A stretch of DNA of 64,000 nucleotides from Aestuariibaculum marinum (lineage in GTDB: Bacteria > Bacteroidota > Bacteroidia > Flavobacteriales > Flavobacteriaceae). The translations under genes and the position numbers were made by a program. Every line of letters starts with the position of its first letter. Positions within the stretch are counted from its first letter, which is position 1. The stretch lies in the NCBI RefSeq assembly GCF_014596975.1, contig NZ_JACVXD010000001.1, forward strand, positions 1-64,000, read 5' to 3'. Below the pieces are notes generated by a model. It was not told the DNA's origin and did no database searches. It was given only the letters and a program-made list of their open reading frames with translations. Below are positions 45,756 through 55,100 of the stretch, piece by piece.

Positions 45756-45845
45756 ACGCTTATTGTAATACAACGACTAATTTCAATAAATAATTTTTCT
45801 CCCTTAATAATAGCAATAGTATTTGTTTAACTTAAATCTGTTATT

Positions 45846-46367
45846 ATGAAAAATTTATTAATTGGTTTTTTTGTTTTAGGTTTTCTTAACCTTGGGTTTT
45901 CCCAAAATGATACTGAAGTTCAGGCGGTGGTGCTAGAAGATGTTGTCTTAGTTAATATTAATAAAGATTATCTAGCTAAAGTACAATCTACAGATGTTGA
46001 TAATAGGGTGAGAAGATTGGAACTCGCAGCATCGAGGCATAATGTGTTAAACTCTCCTTTGTATGATGGTAGGGATGAAGAATTTAGAACACGTTTTACA
46101 GGGGCTGAAGGATTTATTGATGCATACTATGATAGAGAAGGTGTTATTTTAAGTACTTCAGAAAAGTATAAAAATATAACTCTTCCAGAGCATATTGAAA
46201 ACTCTCTTTTAAATGAATATCCTGATTGGATGGTAGATCAGACATCGTATGTAGTGTTTTATGATAAGGATAAAGCAACAGAAATGACTTATAAGTTGTT
46301 GTTAAAGAAAGGAAAAGAGTCTAAAAAGTTAAAATTAAATCCTGATGGCAAAAGTAAGAGTGAATAG
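45846..46367 (+). CDS. Secreted PepSY-like hypothetical protein
   Basis: This 173-residue protein starts with a signal peptide (MKNLLIGFFVLGFLNLGFSQ). The middle (GFIDAYYDREGVILSTSEKY, LPEHIENSLLNEYPDW) resembles small periplasmic PepSY-like/DUF2874 proteins, and the C-terminus is Lys-rich. Flavobacterial homologues are often mislabelled as an adenylyltransferase, which this sequence does not support. It is followed by a bidirectional terminator. Confidence 0.75.
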   Translation: MKNLLIGFFVLGFLNLGFSQNDTEVQAVVLEDVVLVNINKDYLAKVQSTDVDNRVRRLELAASRHNVLNSPLYDGRDEEFRTRFTGAEGFIDAYYDREGVILSTSEKYKNITLPEHIENSLLNEYPDWMVDQTSYVVFYDKDKATEMTYKLLLKKGKESKKLKLNPDGKSKSE

Positions 46368-46387
46368 TGTGGTACTAATAAATGTTT

Positions 46388-46416
46388 AAAAAAATCCCTA
46401 ATGAGGGATTTTTTTT
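46388..46416. terminator. Bidirectional terminator
   Basis: Arms AAATCCCT / AGGGATTT with a 4-nt loop, an A-run before and a T-run after, lie between the convergent PepSY-like and Gfo/Idh genes. Confidence 0.85.
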
Positions 46417-46418
46417 AT

Positions 46419-47405
46419 TTAATAATCTAACTCAATCTTATTTCTAACATCGTCTAATGTTTTTATTAGTTTTCTGCTGAAATCAAACGTCATAATATCG
46501 CTCTCGGTTTTACCTTCACGAAGCAGATTATTAAAATGTATAGTTTCGTAATTATAGCCTATGGTATTGTAGTTAAAATCTTTTAATTCTTCCTTTCCGT
46601 CTTTAATTATTGAGACCGTTGCAGGAGCATGAAATTGAGTATTGATTTTAATGGTAGCCTTTTCGCATGTAAAAATAGCTTGGGTAGGTAATTCTTTCAG
46701 AAGAGAACTTTTTAATTCTGCTTGTAAGTGATCAGAATAAGTAAAAGTCATATTACACGTAGAGTCGGCACCGTTTTCAAAAAAAGTGGCGTTGGCCGAA
46801 ATCCTTTTAGGAAGCCCTAAAGTTGATAAGCTTGCAAAAATAGGGTAAATGCCAATATCTAATAAACTACCACCACCTAAGGCTTTGTCGAAAAGTCTGG
46901 TTTTCGTATCGTAAGGGCGGTGAAATCCGAAATCAGCCGATAGTGATTGTACTTCTCCGTACGTTTTGTCTTTTAAAAGTTTTAAAACGTATTGATAATG
47001 TGGTAAAAAGTAGGTCCATAGCGCTTCCATTAGCAACGTTTTGTTTGCTTTGGCTACGGTAATCATTTCTTCTACCTCCTCGGAATTCATGGCAAATGGC
47101 TTTTCACATAAGACAGCAATTCCTTTTTTTAAGCACATAATCGTGTTTTCTTTGTGCAAGACATGTGGTGTAGCAATGTATACTGCATCAATATTAGAAT
47201 CGTTGGTTAATGCTTCGTAACTATCATAAGCCATTTTAGCATTGTGTTTTTTTGAAAACTCATCGGCTTTAGTCTGTTGTCTTGAGGCAACAGCATATAA
47301 TTCAGCATCAGAAATTGTCGCTAAATCGGTGGCGAATTTATCTGCAATTTTACCTAAGCCTATTATACCCCAGCGAATTTTTTTATTTTGAACTGATATT
47401 TTCAT
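46419..47405 (-). CDS. Gfo/Idh/MocA family NAD(P)-dependent oxidoreductase
   Basis: This 328-residue protein has the N-terminal Rossmann fold (RWGIIGLGKIADKFATDL), the EKPFAMN motif with the conserved Lys, and the C-terminal alpha/beta domain (GGGSLLDIGIYPIFASLSTL, with the catalytic Asp/His region). The family acts on sugars and inositols; the substrate is unknown. It follows the SSS symporter by 5 bp, so it probably acts on the imported solute. Confidence 0.92.
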   Translation of the reverse strand: MKISVQNKKIRWGIIGLGKIADKFATDLATISDAELYAVASRQQTKADEFSKKHNAKMAYDSYEALTNDSNIDAVYIATPHVLHKENTIMCLKKGIAVLCEKPFAMNSEEVEEMITVAKANKTLLMEALWTYFLPHYQYVLKLLKDKTYGEVQSLSADFGFHRPYDTKTRLFDKALGGGSLLDIGIYPIFASLSTLGLPKRISANATFFENGADSTCNMTFTYSDHLQAELKSSLLKELPTQAIFTCEKATIKINTQFHAPATVSIIKDGKEELKDFNYNTIGYNYETIHFNNLLREGKTESDIMTFDFSRKLIKTLDDVRNKIELDY

Positions 47406-47410
47406 GAATT

Positions 47411-49171
47411 TTAAATAATTAGAGAACCAAAATAAGATAGTATACCAATAAGGGTGGCTAAAATACCTTTGTCTATATGTGTTGTTTTGTTGAAGTCAAT
47501 TAGTAAACTTAAAATGATAACAACAATACAGCCTACAAAATTAAGCCAAAGAAATGGTAGGTTGATAAACTCATAAAGGTTTAAAAAGTATAATCCGATA
47601 ATGATTATCTGGGTTATAATACCACTAATAAAAACGGCGTTTCCTTTAACGCTTTTAAAGAAAAAAGCGACTAAAAATATTCCAAGAACATTACCGTAAA
47701 AAATGGACCCAATAATGTTGACTAACTGAATTAAATTTTCAGCAAGTTCGCCAATACAGGCTACGCCTATGGCGATGATACCCCAAAGTAAAGTGAACCA
47801 TTTTGATGCCGAAACCATTTGTTCTTCGGTCTTTTCTCCTACATTTCTTTTGTATAAATCAATAGTGGTAGTCGAGCCTAACGCATTTAATTCACTGGCA
47901 GTACTTGACATGGCTGCACTTAAAATTACAGCTAGAAGTAAACCTATTAAACCTCTGGGGAGATTGTTTAAAATGAAATGAATAAACACATAGTCTTCAT
48001 CGTTACTCTCAACTTTAATCTGTTGTTTTTCTCCGGCTTGCTCAATTAGCAATTTTGCTTGTTGTTTTAGCTTATTTGATTTTTCGTTAATCTCAATCAG
48101 TTGTTCTTTAGCTTGTTGATTGTCTTGATTTACAAAAGAATAAATGAGCTCTTTCTTTTCTTGAAAGATATGCTTTTGTTGGTTTTGAAGTGTTTGATAG
48201 TCTTCAGAATATTCAGAATTTAAGACCAGTTCTGTTGCGGTTGGGTTGAAATTAATTGGCGCTTCATTAAACTGATAAAACACAAAAACCATGACACCAA
48301 TAAACAGAATAAAGAATTGCATTGGTACTTTTAAAAGTCCGTTAAAAATCAAACCAAGTTGCATTTCTTTAACCGATTTACCAGAAAGATAGCGCTGTAC
48401 CTGACTTTGGTCTGTACCGAAATAGGAAAGCATTAAAAAGGTGCCACCTATAATACCACTCCAAAACGTATATCGGTTATTAAGGTTAAAAGAGAAATCT
48501 AAAGCTTCCATTTTCCCGCTAGCACCAGCAATGTCCACCGCTTCACTAAACGTAATATCTTGCGGAAGATCACTAACAATTAAAAAGAAAGCGACTAGCA
48601 TACCAATAAAAATAACAACCATTTGGTGCTTTTGTGTTACATTCACGGCACGTGTTCCTCCAGAAACTGTGTAAATTATTACGATTACACCAATAATGAT
48701 GTTAAGTGTTAGTAGGTTCCAACCTAGGACTACTGAAAGGACAATTGCCGGAGCAAAAATTGTAATTCCAGCGGCCAAGCCCCGTTGAATTAAGAATAAG
48801 ATGGCGGTAAGTGTTCTAGTTTTTAGATCGAAACGATTTTCAAGAAATTCGTAGGCGGTATAAACTTTTAATCTGTGATATAAAGGAATAAACACCATGC
48901 AAATAACTATCATGGCAATAGGTAAACCAAAATAAAATTGCACGAAGCCCATACCTTCATTAAATGCTTGGCCGGGGGTTGATAAAAAGGTAATGGCACT
49001 GGCTTGCGTTGCCATAACTGATAAGCCAATAGTCCACCAATGCGAAGTATTGCCTCCTTTTAAGTAATCTTTTACATTTTTGCTACCACGCGTTTGCCAT
49101 GTGCCATAAGCGACAATAGCAAAGAGCGTTATTGAAAGCACCACCCAATCTATCCAATTTAATGTCTGCAT
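47411..49171 (-). CDS. Sodium/solute symporter (SSS family) with coiled-coil insert
   Basis: This 586-residue transporter has about 13 membrane helices. Family patterns include WWTIGLSVMATQASAITFLS in the second helix region and AAMSSTASELNALGSTTTID. Residues about 320-387 form a hydrophilic, Gln/Lys-rich insert with coiled-coil character (QQKHIFQEKKELIYSFV) between helices. The substrate is likely a sugar or sugar acid given the neighbours Gfo/Idh and PIG-L. A tiny membrane protein gene ends 1 bp before its ATG. Confidence 0.92.
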   Translation of the reverse strand: MQTLNWIDWVVLSITLFAIVAYGTWQTRGSKNVKDYLKGGNTSHWWTIGLSVMATQASAITFLSTPGQAFNEGMGFVQFYFGLPIAMIVICMVFIPLYHRLKVYTAYEFLENRFDLKTRTLTAILFLIQRGLAAGITIFAPAIVLSVVLGWNLLTLNIIIGVIVIIYTVSGGTRAVNVTQKHQMVVIFIGMLVAFFLIVSDLPQDITFSEAVDIAGASGKMEALDFSFNLNNRYTFWSGIIGGTFLMLSYFGTDQSQVQRYLSGKSVKEMQLGLIFNGLLKVPMQFFILFIGVMVFVFYQFNEAPINFNPTATELVLNSEYSEDYQTLQNQQKHIFQEKKELIYSFVNQDNQQAKEQLIEINEKSNKLKQQAKLLIEQAGEKQQIKVESNDEDYVFIHFILNNLPRGLIGLLLAVILSAAMSSTASELNALGSTTTIDLYKRNVGEKTEEQMVSASKWFTLLWGIIAIGVACIGELAENLIQLVNIIGSIFYGNVLGIFLVAFFFKSVKGNAVFISGIITQIIIIGLYFLNLYEFINLPFLWLNFVGCIVVIILSLLIDFNKTTHIDKGILATLIGILSYFGSLII

Positions 49172-49172
49172 C

Positions 49173-49283
49173 TTAAAAAGCTTTGGTAATTAAATAGAAT
49201 ATGAAAAAATAAATGGCATTGGCAATTAATACCAACGAATATAATTTTAACCATTTGGGTTTGGGTTGGTCATTGGTTTCCAT
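49173..49283 (-). CDS. 36-residue single-span membrane protein upstream of the symporter
   Basis: A short gene reads METNDQPKPKWLKLYSLVLI and continues through one hydrophobic segment (about 15-32) to ITKAF. It sits between the PIG-L gene (2 bp gap) and the symporter (1 bp gap) on the same strand, so it is very likely translated. The position suggests a small accessory subunit of the symporter, in the way other solute transporters have one; that role is inferred. Confidence 0.7.
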   Translation of the reverse strand: METNDQPKPKWLKLYSLVLIANAIYFFIFYLITKAF

Positions 49284-49285
49284 AA

Positions 49286-51811
49286 TTAGTCGTTTAGTTT
49301 TTGATTGGGTTGTAAATGGTCTTTACCTATGGAAAGCATATTGGCGAATAAGCGATACGCTCCTGAAACGCCTTCAGGGAATTCTCTAAAAAAGCTTAAT
49401 CCTGTATAAATATAATAGCCTTTTCCATATTTAGCGACCAATAAACTTCCTTCTTTGGCCGCTTCATCTTTATCGTGCATAGATAGGATAGGAGTAAAGG
49501 CTTGATCCCATTTGTTTGGGAAATACAAACCACGTTCCTGGGTCCAGCCCTCAAAATCCTTTTGTGTTATTTTATTTGGTGTATTTAATAACGGATGTTC
49601 AGGGTGTAAAATCTCGACTTTGGCATTTTCGTCTGTAACCCGATCTCGAGAAAGCGCTAGATTATAAGGAGCTAAATGGTCGGTTTTTAATCCACGATTG
49701 GTGTTGTATTGTACAATCATATTACCACCAGCTTTTACAAAATCGAATAGTATTTGTTGTTTAAATTTTAGTTCGTCTATCGTATTATAAGCTCTTATGC
49801 CAATTACTACAGCATCAAAACGCTTTAAGGTTTCACCTGTTATATTTTCCGGATTTATGATACGGACATTATAACCAATTTGTTCTAGACTTTCAGGAAC
49901 AACATCACCCGCACCTGCTATATATGCGATGTTTTCACCATGTTTTTTAATATCTAATCGAACCACTTTACTTTCACTTGGAAGTAGAACAGTTTGGTAA
50001 GGAATATGTTCGTAATTGATTTCAATAAGTTCTTTAGTGTACGTTTTATCTCCAATATGAATAATCGGGCTAATGTAACCTTCATCCTGATGTTTAGGAG
50101 GAATAATGGTGAATGTTAGAATCTGTTCTTCACCTTTGTTAGCGATGTTTACCTCTTGTTTTTCAGGAAAAACACTCCAGTTTTCAGGATGGCAAATTTC
50201 GGCAGTACCTTTTAAGTTGTCATGTCCGGCTTTTACAATTAGTGAAATAGTATGTTCGTTACCATTATCGAAAATAATAACCTTTTCAGTGATTTTAGCC
50301 GAGGCTTCCGGGATGATTTCAAACGGACGGTATAATTCGCCTTTATCAGGTTTTGAGTAGCGATAAATAACCGGTTTGCTAAATGTGATAGGTGTATTGT
50401 TAATTTTTAAATTGAAGTTTATTACTGCACTTCGTGGTGTTTCTGGCTTTCCAATTAGGCTTTTGTCTTCAACGGTGTACATACCTAAAGACCCTTTCTT
50501 TTTTAACCAGTATGGTGTGGTGTAGTTTGTATCTTCTGAAATGGTATATTCGGTTTCAAATTTTTCTGAATCGTTGTTTTGTAAAGCAACATCTTTTTGA
50601 ATGGTTTTGCCATCGGCTTGAGTAATGCTTTCTAAAACAATTGTCTGATTGCTTCGGTTTAAGGCTTCAATGTTAATTTTAACAGATGTATTTGGTGTGC
50701 TTGCCGGTGTTTCAGCGGAAGCTTCTAAATACAGTCCAGCACACATTTCAATGATAGCTTTTAACTCTTTAGTTTTTTGAGTTTTCCAGTGTTCGTTTTT
50801 TACGTTTTGTAATAAATTATAGGCTTTTAAAAGGTCAGGGATATGAACTGAAGGATTATTGAAATTGAAATTCTTCTCCACATTATATAAGATATTTCCA
50901 ATAGCTTTACCGCCGGCAATACGACTCCATGAGGTATCAATTCCTGAGAAAATATTAGTTTTATCTGATACAGGTTCCCCTTTTAAAAATTCAACATATT
51001 CTTTTTGAGTGCCTCGCTGGTGTAATCGACCAAACCCTTGACACAGATGCTGACTGCTAGCAATTGAAGCAATTTCGTTGTTCGACAAGCCTTTTAGTGG
51101 ATAATAAACACCAATATCGAAACTTAGCATTTTACTTTTATCGGCTTTGTTAAATTCCGCTTGACTCCCATAGAACCACCAGTTTGTATTAAAAAACAGC
51201 CGTTTTGGTTGCCACGCTTCTGTTGTTCGTAGTTGTTCAGGATACGCTGATGTATCGTTTGCCAGATCGAATGCTTTAAAACTTAACATGGCAGAACTCG
51301 TGTGATGGCCGTGGGTTGTACCTGGTGTTCTGTGATCGAACCTATTGATAATAATATCTGGTTGAAATTCGCGAATGGCTAGTACAACATCGCTTAAAAC
51401 TTCGTTTTCGTCCCAGATGTCTAAGGTTTCATCAGGGTGTTTTGAATACCCAAAATCGTTTGCTCTGGAAAATAGTTGTTCACCTCCATCTACGCGACGA
51501 GCGGCTAATAATTCCTGTGTTCTAATAACACCTAATAGTTCTCTAATCTCAGGTCCAATAAGATTTTGTCCGCCATCACCACGTGTAAGTGATAAGTAAG
51601 CAGTTCTTGCTTTTACATGATTGGACATGTAGGAAATAAGTCTGGTGTTTTCATCGTCAGGATGCGCAGCGATGTATAATACCGAGCCTAAAAAGTTTAG
51701 CTTTTGAATGGATTCAAAAATTTCAGCTGAAGCCGGCACTTTTGGTTTTTGTGCCTGAGAAAATGAAAAGGTTAAGAATAAAACAAATGAGAATAGGGTA
51801 GTTTTTCGCAT
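49286..51811 (-). CDS. Secreted PIG-L family deacetylase, multidomain
   Basis: This 841-residue protein has a signal peptide (MRKTTLFSFVLFLTFSFSQA); the ATG at 51811 is chosen over an upstream in-frame one because the signal peptide starts there. The PIG-L domain covers about residues 35-280 with the zinc site AAHPDDEN and HRTPGTTHGHHTSS. Beta-rich domains follow (about 370-600) and a C-terminal glutamine-amidotransferase-like domain (GAGDVVPESLEQIGYNVR, VIGIRAYNT). The family removes N-acetyl from amino sugars; extracellular glycan deacetylation is likely. Confidence 0.9.
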   Translation of the reverse strand: MRKTTLFSFVLFLTFSFSQAQKPKVPASAEIFESIQKLNFLGSVLYIAAHPDDENTRLISYMSNHVKARTAYLSLTRGDGGQNLIGPEIRELLGVIRTQELLAARRVDGGEQLFSRANDFGYSKHPDETLDIWDENEVLSDVVLAIREFQPDIIINRFDHRTPGTTHGHHTSSAMLSFKAFDLANDTSAYPEQLRTTEAWQPKRLFFNTNWWFYGSQAEFNKADKSKMLSFDIGVYYPLKGLSNNEIASIASSQHLCQGFGRLHQRGTQKEYVEFLKGEPVSDKTNIFSGIDTSWSRIAGGKAIGNILYNVEKNFNFNNPSVHIPDLLKAYNLLQNVKNEHWKTQKTKELKAIIEMCAGLYLEASAETPASTPNTSVKINIEALNRSNQTIVLESITQADGKTIQKDVALQNNDSEKFETEYTISEDTNYTTPYWLKKKGSLGMYTVEDKSLIGKPETPRSAVINFNLKINNTPITFSKPVIYRYSKPDKGELYRPFEIIPEASAKITEKVIIFDNGNEHTISLIVKAGHDNLKGTAEICHPENWSVFPEKQEVNIANKGEEQILTFTIIPPKHQDEGYISPIIHIGDKTYTKELIEINYEHIPYQTVLLPSESKVVRLDIKKHGENIAYIAGAGDVVPESLEQIGYNVRIINPENITGETLKRFDAVVIGIRAYNTIDELKFKQQILFDFVKAGGNMIVQYNTNRGLKTDHLAPYNLALSRDRVTDENAKVEILHPEHPLLNTPNKITQKDFEGWTQERGLYFPNKWDQAFTPILSMHDKDEAAKEGSLLVAKYGKGYYIYTGLSFFREFPEGVSGAYRLFANMLSIGKDHLQPNQKLND

Positions 51812-51900
51812 GATTGAGTTGTTAGCTAAATCCAAATATACCAAAGTTAATGTCGCCAACCTGTGGGTTTAAAATTTCTTTAACGTTAAAAATGCTTTGA

Positions 51901-52968
51901 TTACAGCCATTTTCTGCGTTTAAAATAAATAAGCATCCCTATAAAAAGTACAATCATTACACCCCATAAAATGAAGTAAGAGTACTTGTAATGCAGCTCT
52001 GGGATGTATTCGAAATTCATGCCGTAAATACCGGCAATAAAGGTTAAAGGAATAAATATTGAAGCCATTATGGTAAGCACTTTCATGACTTCATTCATTT
52101 TATTGCTTATGGTAGTCATATACATATCCATTAAACTCCAGATCATTTCGCGGTAGATATCTATATTTTCAGTTACCTGAATCAAATGGTCGTATATATC
52201 GCGATAATAGGTTTTAGTACGTTGTTGAATAAGTTCGCTTTCGTGTTTTTCAATGCGATTAATAACCTCGCGAAGTGGGAAAATAGAGCGTCTTACTTTT
52301 AATACTTCCTTTTTTAATTCCTGAATAACTTTAGTGGCCGATTCTTCAATACTTCCTTCAAAGATATCTGTTTCTAAATCTTCAATTTTGTCACCTAAGG
52401 TTTCAATAACACTAAAATATTCATCAACAATAGCATCCATAAGAATGTAAAGTAAATAATCAGATTGCATGGTGCGTACGCGTCCTTTTCCAAGGCGAAT
52501 ACGTTCTCGTACAGAACCAAAAACATCACCTTCAGATTCCTGAAATGATAACACATAATTAGGGCCTAGAATGAAACTGACCTGTTCGTAGTTAACTTTT
52601 TCTTCAGCATCCAAATACAGCATTTTTAGTACGACAAACAGGTAATCTTCGTACTCATCTATTTTAGGACGCTGAGAAATGCTTACCAAATCTTCAATCA
52701 CCAAGGGGTGTAAACTGAAATGTGTGCCTAACCTCTCAATAGCGTCGACATGGTTTAAGCCATTTATATTTATCCATGATACACAATCCGTTAGTTTAAA
52801 GTCGAATGCCTCTTCGATACTGTGTAGTTCTTTTTCTATACACTGGTCTTTGTTATAATCGAAGACTTCAATAAACAGATTTTTATCAGACTTGTCGCCT
52901 GTGTAAATAACGCTTCCCGGAGCTAGTCCGGATTTTTTATTGTGTTTTTTTGTTCTTTTCTTAGCCAT
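51901..52968 (-). CDS. corA: CorA-type magnesium/cobalt transporter
   Basis: This 355-residue protein has a long cytoplasmic part with helices and two C-terminal membrane segments. The signature GMN motif occurs in IAGIYGMNFEYIPELHYKY, followed by the last helix and a basic tail (KRRKWL). It forms pentamers that import Mg2+. It is 20 bp after the MscS gene on the same strand. Confidence 0.95.
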   Translation of the reverse strand: MAKKRTKKHNKKSGLAPGSVIYTGDKSDKNLFIEVFDYNKDQCIEKELHSIEEAFDFKLTDCVSWININGLNHVDAIERLGTHFSLHPLVIEDLVSISQRPKIDEYEDYLFVVLKMLYLDAEEKVNYEQVSFILGPNYVLSFQESEGDVFGSVRERIRLGKGRVRTMQSDYLLYILMDAIVDEYFSVIETLGDKIEDLETDIFEGSIEESATKVIQELKKEVLKVRRSIFPLREVINRIEKHESELIQQRTKTYYRDIYDHLIQVTENIDIYREMIWSLMDMYMTTISNKMNEVMKVLTIMASIFIPLTFIAGIYGMNFEYIPELHYKYSYFILWGVMIVLFIGMLIYFKRRKWL

Positions 52969-52988
52969 GATATAAATATATAGAATAT

Positions 52989-53528
52989 TTATACAGCTTC
53001 GGCATCACTGGCAATAGCATCTTTTTTTATTAAAGTAACCGGTTTTTGAAGCATTAAATTGTTTGGGTAAGTCACTAAATCGCCATTATCTAACCTAAGG
53101 TGAAGTTGAAAAGCGGTAATATCTTCAATAATACCTTCCATAGGAAAATCGCTATCGTGAATTTTAATTTTGTCTCCTACTTTATGTGGAAAGTTGAAAA
53201 ACATAATGACTCCAGAGGTAATGTTGCTTAAAATAGACCAAACGGCCACAAAACCAATACCAATTACAGCAAATACAGATGAGAAAATAACTGCCAAATC
53301 CTTAAAGTCGGTACCAAATATATAAGCTAATGCTAAAAAACCGATAAAGAATAAGGAAACATGAATATAGCGTCTAATCAATCGTATTCGGGCATCGTTG
53401 AATCCGCTTTTTTTTGCAATTTTAGTTACTGCAAAGTTTAACGTATAATGAATAACAAGTAGGATGGTTACAATAATAACCGAAAAAATAAGTTCTGTTT
53501 TGTTGTCTTGTAAAAAATCTAATACCAT
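52989..53528 (-). CDS. Small mechanosensitive ion channel (MscS family)
   Basis: This 179-residue protein has three membrane segments (about 12-32, 50-66, 76-102) and an MscS beta domain (NFPHKVGDKIKIHDSDFPME, LDNGDLVTYPNNLMLQKPV). It lacks the large C-terminal cage, as in other short forms. It would release solutes under osmotic downshock and is next to corA. Confidence 0.92.
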   Translation of the reverse strand: MVLDFLQDNKTELIFSVIIVTILLVIHYTLNFAVTKIAKKSGFNDARIRLIRRYIHVSLFFIGFLALAYIFGTDFKDLAVIFSSVFAVIGIGFVAVWSILSNITSGVIMFFNFPHKVGDKIKIHDSDFPMEGIIEDITAFQLHLRLDNGDLVTYPNNLMLQKPVTLIKKDAIASDAEAV

Positions 53529-53577
53529 AATATTAATTTTTAAGATTAAACATGAGTTCTACTTTTAAAGCAAGCGC

Positions 53578-54171
53578 TTAAAAAGTTTCAGCAATACTGT
53601 TTAACGTCTTATAAACTAAGTGTGTTGGTAGGCCCATAACATTAAAGTAAGAGCCTTTTATTTCGGTAACACCAATTTGACCAATCCATTCCTGAATGCC
53701 GTAAGCTCCGGCTTTGTCAAAAGGTTTACAGGTTTGTATGTAATACCATATTTCATCGTCGGTTAAAGCTTTAAATGTTACATGGGTAATACTATGCAAT
53801 GTTTTTTCAAAATCGGGTGTTGTAAAACAAACCGATGTAATCACCTGATGTGTTTTATTACTTAACGATTTTAGCATGTTGTAAGCTTCAGTATCATCTT
53901 GCGGTTTTCCTAAAGCTTCATTATTATGCCAAACAATGGTGTCGCTTGTAATTAGAATGTCTTGCGCGTTTAGCTCTTCTTTATAAGGCAAGGCTTTTAA
54001 TTGCGCCAAATAATTACTGATTTCAAAATGGGTGAGGCGAGAAGGGTAGTCTTCTTTTACCGGTTTTAATCTAATTTCGAAATCTAAGCCTAGATTTTTA
54101 AAAAAATCTTGTCGTCTTGGTGAACCTGAGGCTAATATAATATGGTGGTTTTTAAGTGTTTCGTTCAGCAT
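53578..54171 (-). CDS. Maf family nucleotide pyrophosphatase
   Basis: This 197-residue protein has the Maf motif ILASGSPRRQDFFKNLGLDF and ILITSDTIVWHNNEALGKPQ and GAYGIQEWIGQ. The family hydrolyses non-canonical or pyrimidine NTPs. Its ATG overlaps the last base of the UbiA stop (1 nt). Confidence 0.95.
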   Translation of the reverse strand: MLNETLKNHHIILASGSPRRQDFFKNLGLDFEIRLKPVKEDYPSRLTHFEISNYLAQLKALPYKEELNAQDILITSDTIVWHNNEALGKPQDDTEAYNMLKSLSNKTHQVITSVCFTTPDFEKTLHSITHVTFKALTDDEIWYYIQTCKPFDKAGAYGIQEWIGQIGVTEIKGSYFNVMGLPTHLVYKTLNSIAETF

Positions 54172-55085
54172 TATTTAATTAACATATACTTGTATAAAAG
54201 TAATGAAAGCATTCCGAAAAGCATAATTATTTTAAAAAGGTTACTGATGTGTCTAAAATCTTTTTTGCTGTTTGCCATAAAGATTTTAATTGAAGTATAT
54301 AGCATCGGACCAATTATTAGAGTAATAAAGTAGAGGCTAACAAAGGTGTTTTTGTATAAACTGTCGAGTATGTAAAAAAAGAATACTATTGTAGAGGTGA
54401 TGGTTAATCCAAATAGAATATAGGTAGTGGTTTGCTGTCCCATAACGATTGGAAGCGTATGCATACCTGTTTTTTGATCACCTTCTAAATCTTCTATGTC
54501 TTTAGCGATTTCTCGAAGAAGATTAATGACGAAAGCAAAAAGGGCATAATTGAATAGAATTTTAAAAAAGAACAACTGTGTCGATTGGTTGGTGGCTGTA
54601 ATGGCGGGTAAAATATCGAATAAGCCAACTATTAAAATACTACAGGCAACGAGAACAGAAACTATTATATTTCCAATTAAAAATAATTGTTTGAGATAAG
54701 TGGCATAGATATATAGTAATACTGAAATGATGACGAAAATGGCAAAAAATCCGCTTTTACCAATACTAAACGACAGGTAGTATCCTAAGCCAACTCCAAT
54801 AACATTAAAAGCAATGAATAGATTATAAGCTGTTTGTTCTGAAATGCTTTTATTTACAATAAGCTTGTCTGGTTTGTTTATAAAATCGGTGTTGATATCA
54901 CAAATGTCATTAATAACATTTCCGGCGGCGGCAATACAAATTGTTGCCAGTATTAAAAGTAGAAATCCTAAACCATCCAAACTTGTGGAAACATTAAAGG
55001 GTTCTAAAAGCGCAAATTTAATAAGTAATTGCACTAAGGCAATCATGAGTAGATTTTTCCAGCGAATCAGGTTTAAGTACTTCAA
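54171..55085 (-). CDS. UbiA-family prenyltransferase (geranylgeranylglycerol-phosphate type)
   Basis: This 304-residue polytopic membrane protein has both aspartate motifs of the family: NDICDINTDFINKP (residues about 62-75) and EIAKDIEDLEGDQKTGMHT (about 182-200). Eight or nine membrane segments are visible. Flavobacterial members are usually called geranylgeranylglycerol-phosphate geranylgeranyltransferase; roles in quinone synthesis are the alternative. It lies in a group with Maf and KdsC-like genes. Confidence 0.88.
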   Translation of the reverse strand: MKYLNLIRWKNLLMIALVQLLIKFALLEPFNVSTSLDGLGFLLLILATICIAAAGNVINDICDINTDFINKPDKLIVNKSISEQTAYNLFIAFNVIGVGLGYYLSFSIGKSGFFAIFVIISVLLYIYATYLKQLFLIGNIIVSVLVACSILIVGLFDILPAITATNQSTQLFFFKILFNYALFAFVINLLREIAKDIEDLEGDQKTGMHTLPIVMGQQTTTYILFGLTITSTIVFFFYILDSLYKNTFVSLYFITLIIGPMLYTSIKIFMANSKKDFRHISNLFKIIMLFGMLSLLLYKYMLIK

Positions 55086-55100
55086 AAAAAACAGATTGGG

